From Puniceicoccaceae bacterium K14 (GTDB taxonomy: Bacteria > Verrucomicrobiota > Verrucomicrobiia > Opitutales > Opitutaceae), in the NCBI GenBank assembly GCA_022538095.1, contig JAKYXN010000016.1, positions 1 to 64,000 of the forward strand: a stretch of DNA of 64,000 bases, in the 5' to 3' direction. Every line of letters starts with the position of its first letter. Positions within the stretch are counted from its first letter, which is position 1. A program made the position numbers and the translations under genes. The notes under the pieces are model-generated. The model did not search any database. It was not told where the DNA came from and saw only the letters and a list, made by a program, of their open reading frames with translations. Positions 1 to 6,957 of this stretch are shown piece after piece.

Positions 1-123
1 AAAACTGCCAAAGATTACAAACTTCGAAGCGGAACACCTCACTCCAAAGAACTGGAAGCAAAGCAAAGTCAACACGCCCTAAGACGGACGCTTACGCTGG
101 GAGTACTGTTTGTTGAGATGGAC
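1..123. other. Window edge, no assignable gene
   Basis: A plus-strand frame is open from base 2 to a TAA at 80-82 and could be the last 26 codons of a gene lying to the left, convergent with the TonB gene that ends at 124. Another plus frame stays open to about 222 but runs antisense through the conserved TonB C-terminus, so it is probably a shadow. I recognise no family in either stretch. Confidence 0.3.
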
Positions 124-783
124 TTATTGGCCGTTGAATATGACCGGGAGCTGCACGATCGTCGCCACATCGACTCCGTCGATCTGGCCGGGTTGCCATT
201 TGGATTTCATTACTGCCTCTAGTGCTGAGATATTGAATTCTCGGTGGGAGGTGCTAACAACTTTGGCCTGAGTTGGGCGTCCATTGGCTTGAATGATGAA
301 TTCGATGATGACTTTGCCATCTATGCGCTTCATGGAATAAGGGTAAACGGGAGAAATCGTTACAAGCGCTTTGGGCTTTCTGTCCAAATTCTTAAGGAGG
401 TGGGCAACTATGCCTGTGATGCTTTGAGGTACTTCTTTAAGGTCGTTGTAATTTACTTTTGGGCCAGTGCCAGGCTTTAGATTTAGGTAATCGAGATCGA
501 AAATAGGAACGTCGATGGGTGGAGTTTCTAGCTTTGGATCTTCAGTTTTTTGATCTACGGGTTTGGGAGGTTCGGGGAGGTCGAGTGGTTTTGGAGGGGC
601 GATCGTCGTATTGCCTGGATGAGTGGTGGGTCTCGTAATTACGGGCTTATTGATATAATGAAAGTAAGGAACGCCTGCAAAAATTAGGGCAGTGGCGAAA
701 ACGGAAAGGCTAAAAGATAGCGAGCGATTTTGTTTAGTGACGTCTACTTGGTAGGTTCTTGGGGTATTATTGATTGTATTCAT
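124..783 (-). CDS. TonB family protein (second of the ExbB-TonB-TonB set)
   Basis: Energy transducer of the TonB family, 219 aa, expected to span the periplasm and couple an inner-membrane proton channel to outer-membrane receptors. The N-terminus is cytoplasmic (about residues 1-22), followed by one membrane segment (about 23-43) and a Pro/Lys-rich spacer (about 45-95, with repeated PPK/EPPKP units). The C-terminal TonB domain (about 130-217) holds the typical VYPYSMKR...GKVIIEF...IQANG pattern and a late KSKWQPG motif. It lies 105 bases downstream of a second TonB gene, but a strong hairpin terminator separates the two, so it may be read through or expressed on its own. Its Pro spacer is much less regular than that of its neighbour, suggesting a different partner receptor. 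Confidence 0.85.
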   Translation of the reverse strand: MNTINNTPRTYQVDVTKQNRSLSFSLSVFATALIFAGVPYFHYINKPVITRPTTHPGNTTIAPPKPLDLPEPPKPVDQKTEDPKLETPPIDVPIFDLDYLNLKPGTGPKVNYNDLKEVPQSITGIVAHLLKNLDRKPKALVTISPVYPYSMKRIDGKVIIEFIIQANGRPTQAKVVSTSHREFNISALEAVMKSKWQPGQIDGVDVATIVQLPVIFNGQ

Positions 784-841
784 GGACTACGAGTGTAGTC
801 TGTTTGGACTATAATTCAAGCCACTGAAACGGATTTTAATC

Positions 842-874
842 AAAAAAAAGGCGAACGGAATGCCGTTCGCCTTT
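842..874 (-). terminator. Rho-independent terminator after the upstream TonB gene
   Basis: A 12-bp perfect stem (AAAGGCGAACGG / CCGTTCGCCTTT, loop AATG) spans 847-874. On the minus strand it is followed by a run of eight T (842-849 on the complement). It sits 15 bases beyond the stop codon at 889, so it would end the ExbB-TonB transcript before the second TonB gene. Confidence 0.85.
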
Positions 875-888
875 CGATGAAATTGCTC

Positions 889-1542
889 TTACTGAGTAAA
901 TGAAATTCTTTGACTTACTCTAGTTGCCACGTCTTTTGAATCTTTACGACCTGGCTTCCATTTCGATTTAATTATTGCATCGATGGCGGGCTGCTCGAAT
1001 TCCCTGTGGGAAGACTCAACCGCTCTTACTCGACTGCATTTTCCACTTGGCTCTATGACCCATTCGCACTTGACCCATCCTTTTACGGATGCCTGTTTCA
1101 TCGCGTATGGGTAGACTGGTTTAATCTGGTGAACTGCTCTTGGGTGTTGATCCAGTTCATTGAGGTTAAAGATCTCCATACTCGCTGCAGCATCGATTGA
1201 AGTATCGAAATCATTGAATCCGAAATCTCCCATTGCTCCCCCTTGGCCTGGGTTAAGCGCCATCTCCAATTGAGCTAGAGTCATTGGTGGAGGAGGTTCT
1301 TCCATTTCTGGTTCCTCAACTTCTTCCTGCTCTTCTGGTGGGGGTGGTAACTCTTCCGGTGGTGGTGGTGGTGGTGGGATGGCTGCTTCCTCAGCTAGGT
1401 TTGTGCTTTTATTGAGGTTGAATTGTCCAAGGATATGCATCGCTGGCAAAATCATGAATATAACCAGAGTCGCCAGTGCTCCGAAAAATCCGTTTGAGAA
1501 AATACTGCCGTTTTGGTCGGAAGGTTTATAATTTGTACTCAT
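889..1542 (-). CDS. tonB: TonB family protein
   Basis: TonB-type energy transducer of 217 aa. One membrane helix lies at about residues 18-40. A striking acidic/proline spacer follows (about 50-87: seven consecutive Pro, then alternating EELPPPPEEQEEVEEPE-type sequence). The C-terminal TonB domain (about 135-217) has the pattern IKPVYPYAMKQ...GWVKCEWVIEPSG, then KSKWKPGRKD. Its layout closely matches the TonB at 32028-32699, including a shared LAQLEMALNPG / LSQLEMAINPG motif just after the Pro spacer. It lies 29 bases downstream of the ExbB-like gene and is surely co-transcribed with it. The presumed role is to transmit proton-motive force from that ExbB to TonB-dependent receptors. Confidence 0.9.
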   Translation of the reverse strand: MSTNYKPSDQNGSIFSNGFFGALATLVIFMILPAMHILGQFNLNKSTNLAEEAAIPPPPPPPEELPPPPEEQEEVEEPEMEEPPPPMTLAQLEMALNPGQGGAMGDFGFNDFDTSIDAAASMEIFNLNELDQHPRAVHQIKPVYPYAMKQASVKGWVKCEWVIEPSGKCSRVRAVESSHREFEQPAIDAIIKSKWKPGRKDSKDVATRVSQRISFTQ

Positions 1543-1571
1543 TTCTATATGCTTTGAAGCTGGGGCTGAGT

Positions 1572-2174
1572 TTAGAATTGGTTGCGTTTAGCTTGTAGCG
1601 TGATGCTTTCAAGGCGCACAAGGAAACTTTCGAAGTCTATGACTTTTTGCTTGATGAAGTAAGTTACGAAGAAACCTGGAATTGCGAGACAGAGCCCCAT
1701 CTGAGTGGTGATTAGAGCTTCATGAATGCCATCGGCAACGATATTGGTCGTTTGCTCTGCGCCTCCAACTGATATACCTTGGAAAGTTGTTAGCATCCCG
1801 AGTACTGTCCCAAGGAGACCTAGTAGAGGAGCCACGTTGATCATTATTGTTAAAAGGACCAAGTTTTGGTTGAGGCGAGGGATCTCTGCAACTCTAACCT
1901 CGGCGAAGCGATCCTGTATCTCTTCGAGAGATCCTACGTTATCTTGCGAGTAGCGAATGATTTCTCCTACTTGGCCTTGCGCCTTGTTTGAATCCTTAAC
2001 CCAGTCTTCGCACTGGCTTACAGATGTCTTTCCGTAGTTGCCTCTGCGAAAATATAAAGCAAGGCGAGCAGCTATAAAAAATGCCGTACATCCTAAAAGG
2101 AATAGAGGGATCATCGTCCAGCCGCCCGACAATATAATTTCTTGGGCCTGTTCTATGTAGGTTTGATCTTTCAT
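1572..2174 (-). CDS. exbB: MotA/TolQ/ExbB proton channel family protein
   Basis: ExbB-like inner-membrane proton-channel subunit, 200 aa. Helix 1 is at about residues 17-38. A cytoplasmic loop follows, and the conserved pair of helices covers about 105-165. It contains the family signature APLLGLLGTVLGMLTTF and the following GIHEALITTQMGLCLAIP, which line the proton path. It is first in a minus-strand set with two TonB genes. Normally ExbB works with ExbD; no ExbD gene is visible in this cluster, so it may share the ExbD at 32714-33118 or one outside the window. It resembles ExbB2 at 33115-33729, including the conserved DWVKDSNKAQGQVGEIIRYSQ-type loop. The family is certain, the physiological partner is not. 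Confidence 0.9.
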   Translation of the reverse strand: MKDQTYIEQAQEIILSGGWTMIPLFLLGCTAFFIAARLALYFRRGNYGKTSVSQCEDWVKDSNKAQGQVGEIIRYSQDNVGSLEEIQDRFAEVRVAEIPRLNQNLVLLTIMINVAPLLGLLGTVLGMLTTFQGISVGGAEQTTNIVADGIHEALITTQMGLCLAIPGFFVTYFIKQKVIDFESFLVRLESITLQAKRNQF

Positions 2175-2622
2175 CGAGGTAATACGATTTTATTGAAATT
2201 GGCAAAGGATTCAAAAACTTGAGTCAGAAATAGGGAGTTTCTTTCGGTTTCGTTTTTTGGGCCTTAGCCGCTTGGTTATTTGTTTTGAAATAGTCGTTGA
2301 TTGTTTGAGTCAAGCGTATCCAACGCCTTTGACCTAATCGCAACATTTCGTCCGTGGGGCATTTGGGAATGGCTAAGAGTAAACAGATTTTGAATAACTA
2401 GATACATATCTGACTACTTTTGTAAGCATTAAAACGATTCCTGATCAAAATATATTTCTAAAACCAATTTTTATTAGTGTAAATACTTAGGTTATGCGTG
2501 TGGTTGGTATTTTGAAGGAACAGATTTTAATCAAACCAACAAAAATAAAGCCAATCCGAATGAATGGATTGGCTTTGCGTGGCAGTTGATGCGAGCTGCT
2601 TACATGGTCCTAGAGTAACCCT
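2175..2622. other. Intergenic region upstream of exbB
   Basis: This 448-base AT-rich stretch contains no convincing ORF. It should hold the promoter of the minus-strand ExbB-TonB genes and, at its left-hand coordinates 2541-2576, the terminator of the response-regulator gene. I see no clear -35/-10 pair, repeat or RNA motif apart from that hairpin. Confidence 0.5.
2541..2576 (-). terminator. Terminator of the NarL-type regulator gene
   Basis: An 11-bp perfect stem AAAGCCAATCC / GGATTGGCTTT (2547-2557 and 2566-2576, loop GAATGAAT) is followed on the minus strand by TTTATTTTTG. It lies 46 bases beyond the stop of the response-regulator gene at 2623. Confidence 0.8.
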
Positions 2623-3318
2623 TTAATTTACGGGCGCATCGGTTGTGCCGTATCGAGCTGGAAGTTCAATTATTCCTAACTCATATGCATAGCGTGTGAG
2701 CTCTACAGCGCTGCGGGCATCCAATTTTTTCATCAGATTTGCACGGTGAGCTTCTATTGTCTTAACGCTTACTTCTAACTTTTCTGCGATTTGTTTTGTG
2801 CTATAGCCCTCTGCTACAGCTTGAAGCACTTCTCTTTCACGGTTTGACAGTTTGCCTTTTCGCTTGGCTGCACCGTTGATTGTAAGATGAGATTCTCTTA
2901 ATAGCGAAGCAGATGCAGGGCAAAGGTAACCGCTGCCGTTGCGCACTTCTCGAATCCCTTCTTTCAATTTCGTAGCTGATGAACTTTTTGCGCAGATGCC
3001 ATGACATCCGAGTTCTAGTAACTCTCTGATAGAATCCGGTGTAAAGTTTGCGGATATCGCCATAAAGCGGGTCTTCGTATTCTTTGGCGCGAACTGACGG
3101 AGAATTTCCATGCCGTTGAGGCCTGGGAGGAATATGTCGAATACAACCAAATCAGGTTTCTCTTGCTCGCACATTGCTAAGCCTTCGCGGCCGTCAGACG
3201 CTTCTCCAACGACGACCATGCCTGGAATGGATATTGCCATGCTCGCGACAAGGTCACGCAGCATGATTTGATCTTCTATAACAACAACTCGTGTTTGTGA
3301 TGTGTTTACTGTGCTCAT
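2623..3318 (-). CDS. NarL/FixJ-type response regulator
   Basis: Two-domain response regulator of 231 aa. The receiver domain spans about residues 9-125: acidic pair E15/D16, phosphoacceptor D61 in [13 protein letters not shown]89 in the Thr/Ser switch position and K111. The LuxR-type helix-turn-helix spans about 157-218 ([20 protein letters not shown], then [15 protein letters not shown]). Phosphorylation should promote DNA binding and transcription control in the cytoplasm. It is divergent from the hybrid kinase-like protein at 3634-5562, whose HPt domain is an obvious candidate phosphodonor. The target genes cannot be read from the sequence. Confidence 0.92.
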   Translation of the reverse strand: MSTVNTSQTRVVVIEDQIMLRDLVASMAISIPGMVVVGEASDGREGLAMCEQEKPDLVVFDIFLPGLNGMEILRQFAPKNTKTRFMAISANFTPDSIRELLELGCHGICAKSSSATKLKEGIREVRNGSGYLCPASASLLRESHLTINGAAKRKGKLSNREREVLQAVAEGYSTKQIAEKLEVSVKTIEAHRANLMKKLDARSAVELTRYAYELGIIELPARYGTTDAPVN

Positions 3319-3633
3319 GGTTTATAGGTTAAGGAACTTTGAGATTAAATGTAGCGTTTATGCTTATGTGTGTATCTCTTTTCCTAGAATCTAGGGGGGA
3401 GCATTGGCAAAATGCAAAGTTTGAGTACCAATCTAGAGAACAAAAATAAAATTACTAGGGTAAGTACTTATGTTGAAACGGAAATGAAGGTCAAATACGT
3501 AGGGAAATCGCAGGAAATTGATGAAATCTCAACTCTGTTTACGATATATTTACATTCGATCTAGCCAAAAAGACTTCCTTGAAACATTAAGGTCGCAGAG
3601 TTAGTTGTTCTGTTCACAATTGAGAGTGAAGTA
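3319..3633. promoter_or_regulatory. Divergent intergenic region between regulator and sensor genes
   Basis: This 315-base, AT-rich region separates two divergent two-component genes and must contain both promoters. I see no ORF and no well-spaced -35/-10 pair. TTGATG near 3518 with ATATA/TATATT about 20 bases later is the best, weak, plus-strand candidate. Confidence 0.4.
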
Positions 3634-5562
3634 ATGGAAATTCCCCAGCAATTTGAGTCTTACAGCCAGAGGTTTGCAGATCACGCCCCTTATCCTGTGT
3701 TTTTTGTTAACAGCCTGCAAAACGTATTCTGGCTCAATCAATGGGCGATGAAAAGAGAGAGCGTGAATGGTGAGGCTTTTTTAAATAAAGAAGTTGCAGA
3801 TATCCTATTTGATTGGGGAGTTCAGGCTGAGGAGGTGGGGCAGGTCTTATTATGCTTAGAGGGCGGTTATCCGCAGCGAGTAGAGTGTATGGGAGACTCG
3901 TGGTTGAGCGTAGATATTGATGTTGTCTATGGAGATGACCGAACGCGCGGGTACATTGTCTCGCTTTTGCCTCGCCGCTTGGGAGATTCTGTTTCTCGAG
4001 GTGATGAGAATGTGCACCGCCTAATTAGTTTGATGACTCATGAAGCACGCGGCCAATTACATGCTCTTGCGGGTTTTTGCGAATTGTTGAAAGTGAATTG
4101 CGATGAACTGGGTGAGGCCCCAGAGGAATTGGCGGGGATTGTTGGAGCGAAAGAACAGCTTTCTCACTTATGGAGCGATGCCGAAGCCTTGGTCGAGCTG
4201 TTTGGTAGTTTGAGCGAATCGAAAAAAGGTAGGTTTTCCTTAGGTAAAGTAATTAGGGAGATTCTTAACGATGCGAATGACGCCCTTTCTGGGGTAAGTA
4301 AAAGTGTTCGTTTGTCCTATTCGAATGATCTCCCTTCTGTATTAATAGGTAGTCCAGATGATTTTAAAAGCCTTTCTATTAGACTTCTATTGGGCTTATC
4401 GCGTGGGGTAAAAAATGATACAATAGGATTTGATGTCTCTTGGGCCAATTCATCTAGGCTTGAGAGAGCTGCTCTTAGGCTTGATGTTGTACTTTTGGGA
4501 GACGAGGGCTTGGAGTGGCGTGAAGTAAATGAAGGTGTAAATTCGCAAGAATTGTCAGGCTTAAGTATCACAATTGCTCAAAAGTTGGTAAGCCGGATTG
4601 GTGGCCGCATGTTTTATAAATCTTCGAACGGTATGTGTTGTCGGGTTATGGTCGACCTCATGTTTGATCCGTCATTTGAAAATGGAATTTTAGGTGAAGT
4701 AGAGTTGGAAGTCCCTGCTGAATCTAATTTGGAACATGCGATCGCACGAGATGAGCCTGCGTTTTCTAAGCTTAGGATGTTGGTTGTTGATGACAATGAA
4801 GTGACTACAGAGGTGAACCGCAAATTGCTCATGCAGTTGGGAGTGAAGCAGGTGGATGGAGCAAGCTCTGGAAATGAAGCTTTAGAGCTCTTTGGTGAAA
4901 ACAAATATCAGGTAGCTTTCTTGGATTTGAAAATGCCGGATATGGATGGGTTTGAATTAGGACGCCGATTGAAGAGAGAGTCAGAAAAAATGGGGGCTCC
5001 TTTGAAGATGGTGGCATTGACTGGAGGTTCGTCCCGCGACAGTAGGAAGCGAAGCTTGTCTGAAGGATTCGATTATTACTTGGTAAAGCCCGTGACTGTT
5101 ATTGCCCTCAGGGATGTGTGTCGCGGAATTGCGAAGGGCATTAATACAGTTTTGAGCAATCCAGGCGTATCTCAAAAAATTGTGGGACCTGACTATCAGA
5201 AGGGTAACGATTTAGAGACTGATAAGCCGTTTTTGTACATAGAGGAATGGGAAAATGATCCAGCTTTGCATAGGCGCATGCTAACGATGCTACTAGAAGA
5301 CGCCCCGCAAACCTTGAAGCGAATCGAAGAAGAGATCGCTAGCGAAAATTATATTTCTCTTAGGCAAATCGTTCACTATTTTAAAGGAAGCGTAGATGTT
5401 GTGAGAGCAGATAGACTTGCAGAATTGAGCAGCAAGGCATTCGACCTCTTGAATGAAAAGCAAATAGACGCGGCTTTACGCGTGTTAGAAAAATTGCCCA
5501 AAGAATATCAGCTATTTACTGAATATTTACAGAAAACGGGCTATATGAAGTCTGTGGATTGA
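3634..5562 (+). CDS. Hybrid histidine kinase-like protein with receiver and HPt domains
   Basis: Cytoplasmic signalling protein of 642 aa with no membrane segment. In order: an N-terminal PAS-like sensory region (about 10-115); a HisKA-like dimerisation helix with H136 in LMTHEARGQLHAL (about 126-195); a region in the place of the ATPase domain (about 200-345); a receiver domain (379-500; D386/D387, phosphoacceptor D431 in LDLKMPDMDG, T463, K485); and a C-terminal HPt domain (about 530-635) with H581 in VHYFKGS. The ATPase region looks degenerate: I see a GLSI (G2-like) remnant near 309 but no clear N-box Asn or DxGxG loop. It may therefore be a receiver/HPt phosphorelay hub rather than an autokinase. 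Divergent neighbour: the NarL-type regulator, its likely output. Confidence 0.8.
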   Translation: MEIPQQFESYSQRFADHAPYPVFFVNSLQNVFWLNQWAMKRESVNGEAFLNKEVADILFDWGVQAEEVGQVLLCLEGGYPQRVECMGDSWLSVDIDVVYGDDRTRGYIVSLLPRRLGDSVSRGDENVHRLISLMTHEARGQLHALAGFCELLKVNCDELGEAPEELAGIVGAKEQLSHLWSDAEALVELFGSLSESKKGRFSLGKVIREILNDANDALSGVSKSVRLSYSNDLPSVLIGSPDDFKSLSIRLLLGLSRGVKNDTIGFDVSWANSSRLERAALRLDVVLLGDEGLEWREVNEGVNSQELSGLSITIAQKLVSRIGGRMFYKSSNGMCCRVMVDLMFDPSFENGILGEVELEVPAESNLEHAIARDEPAFSKLRMLVVDDNEVTTEVNRKLLMQLGVKQVDGASSGNEALELFGENKYQVAFLDLKMPDMDGFELGRRLKRESEKMGAPLKMVALTGGSSRDSRKRSLSEGFDYYLVKPVTVIALRDVCRGIAKGINTVLSNPGVSQKIVGPDYQKGNDLETDKPFLYIEEWENDPALHRRMLTMLLEDAPQTLKRIEEEIASENYISLRQIVHYFKGSVDVVRADRLAELSSKAFDLLNEKQIDAALRVLEKLPKEYQLFTEYLQKTGYMKSVD

Positions 5563-5659
5563 GGGATTGTAGAAATTTTTTTGTGAATACAAAGAAACTG
5601 CGGTTTTGGGTCTCTTTTTATTTGATTTGGCCTCTAGTTAGCCTATCGAAGAGGGCTAT

Positions 5660-5935
5660 ATGGCTAAGACAACTACTACCAAAAAAGCGAACGCGGCTTT
5701 CATGAAACCGGTTAACCCTGATGCAGCTTTGTCAGCTGTCGTTGGATCTGATCCTTTACCGCGCACTGAAATTACAAAGAAACTTTGGGACTATATTAAG
5801 TCCAATGACCTGCAAAATCCGGAGAACAAGAGAGAGATTATTGCGGACGAGAAATTGAAGCCGATCTTTGATGGAGCTGATAAGGTGACAATGTTTGAAA
5901 TGACTAAGTTGGTATCAAACCACATCGTAAAATAA
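5660..5935 (+). CDS. SWIB/MDM2 domain protein
   Basis: Small basic protein of 91 aa made of a short Lys/Thr/Ala-rich N-terminus (residues 1-15) and one SWIB domain (about 16-90; PVNPDAALSAVVG, then LPRTEITKKLWDYIKSN, then LQNPENKREI and FEMTKLVSNHI). SWIB domains are typical of eukaryotic chromatin remodellers but also occur as stand-alone proteins in Chlamydiae and Verrucomicrobia, where a nucleoid role is suspected and not settled. It sits alone, 97 bases after the sensor gene, with its own strong terminator. The domain call is firm; the function is open. Confidence 0.92.
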   Translation: MAKTTTTKKANAAFMKPVNPDAALSAVVGSDPLPRTEITKKLWDYIKSNDLQNPENKREIIADEKLKPIFDGADKVTMFEMTKLVSNHIVK

Positions 5936-5964
5936 GGCGACTCGTTTCTTACAAATCGATTTTT

Positions 5965-5994
5965 AAGACTCACCGAACGGTGGGTCTTTTTTTT
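5965..5994 (+). terminator. Terminator of the SWIB gene
   Basis: The stem AAGACTCACCG / CGGTGGGTCTT (5965-5988, one G-U pair, tight loop) runs into eight T (5987-5994). It lies 29 bases after the stop codon and faces the end of the convergent minus-strand gene. Confidence 0.9.
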
Positions 5995-6003
5995 GCCGTC
6001 AAT

Positions 6004-6834
6004 TTAAGGGTTTGCTTCCTTTGTGTCACTGGATGGGTGGGTTGTGTAGGTTTCGTAATCTTGGTAGGAGAGGCTTATGTTTGCGATTACTGGGAGGTGG
6101 TCCGAGGCGTGACACCGAATGGCTTGGGAGGATTGGACTCGGAAGGGATTTGCGGAGAGTACGAAATCTAGGCCGCGAGCTGGAAAATGACTGGGAAACG
6201 TGAGTTCCTCTTTTGGGAAATAGTCGTAATCGCCATGAATAGCCGTGTGCTTGATCATTTGATGAAGAGCATCATGCGTCGCTTTTGAAGTCGTATTGAA
6301 GTCGCCACAAATAATTGGAGGCAGGTGGTGACGATCTATTTCTTTTCTTCTTTCTAGTTTTTCAATTATTCGTTCCGCTTGTTGGATGCGCGTTTTTCGA
6401 GAACGAAAGTCGAGATGGAGGTTTATGACATCAATTTTGATTCCATCTACTTCAACGATTACCTCCATAAACCCTTTTTCTCCCAGAGATTTTTCTCCGA
6501 AAGGCGTTACAATACTATCAACGATAGGATACTTGCTAAGAAACGCATTTCCATATGCGAGCGGCTTTCTTCCATCCCGAGTATTGTGGATTCCATGCGA
6601 AGAAAATTCATAGCCGGTGTTCTCTTTGAGAAAGGTTAGCAAATCGATGTGCTTATTCCAATGAGAGGATTCGTCGACTTCCTGCAGTGCTATGATGTCG
6701 GGTTGGTGAGTTTGAATGACTTCTGCAATCTTCATCAAGTTTTTCTTGATTCCTCGGCTGCTGTGAAACCCTTGATATAAAGATAGCCCACGTCCATGGG
6801 CTATGTTGAATGTCATCAGGCTGAGATTGATCAT
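6004..6834 (-). CDS. Endonuclease/exonuclease/phosphatase family protein
   Basis: Member of the EEP (DNase I/AP endonuclease/sphingomyelinase) superfamily, a metal-dependent phosphodiesterase of about 276 aa. All superfamily signatures are visible: MTFNIAHG near the N-terminus, a DIIALQEVD metal-binding Glu, the ICGDFNT Asp/Asn pair and a C-terminal SDHLPVIANI with the catalytic His. The frame is open further upstream to 6930, but that extra stretch has no family similarity and would abut the divergent helicase gene with no room for promoters. I therefore prefer the ATG at 6834 (MINLSLMTFN); the ATG at 6855 is also possible. There is no signal peptide from that start. The substrate (nucleic acid, phospholipid or inositol phosphate) is not determined. 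Confidence 0.87.
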   Translation of the reverse strand: MINLSLMTFNIAHGRGLSLYQGFHSSRGIKKNLMKIAEVIQTHQPDIIALQEVDESSHWNKHIDLLTFLKENTGYEFSSHGIHNTRDGRKPLAYGNAFLSKYPIVDSIVTPFGEKSLGEKGFMEVIVEVDGIKIDVINLHLDFRSRKTRIQQAERIIEKLERRKEIDRHHLPPIICGDFNTTSKATHDALHQMIKHTAIHGDYDYFPKEELTFPSHFPARGLDFVLSANPFRVQSSQAIRCHASDHLPVIANISLSYQDYETYTTHPSSDTKEANP

Positions 6835-6957
6835 TGATTTCGATGCTCTGAACATAAAGTATGTGGCTTCTCGAATTTGTAAAATGATGACGCTGCGATT
6901 GCACGTCAGATTGTCATCTTTACGAATCATTTGATTATTTTAGAGCCAGAGATTTCG

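Noticed and set aside
1-222. Plus-strand open frame entering from the left edge
   Set aside because: It runs antisense through the conserved C-terminal TonB domain and resembles no protein I know.
6931-6957. TTG start for the helicase abutting the EEP gene frame
   Set aside because: Both frames would start at adjacent bases, leaving no promoter space; the ATG at 6958 is more natural.
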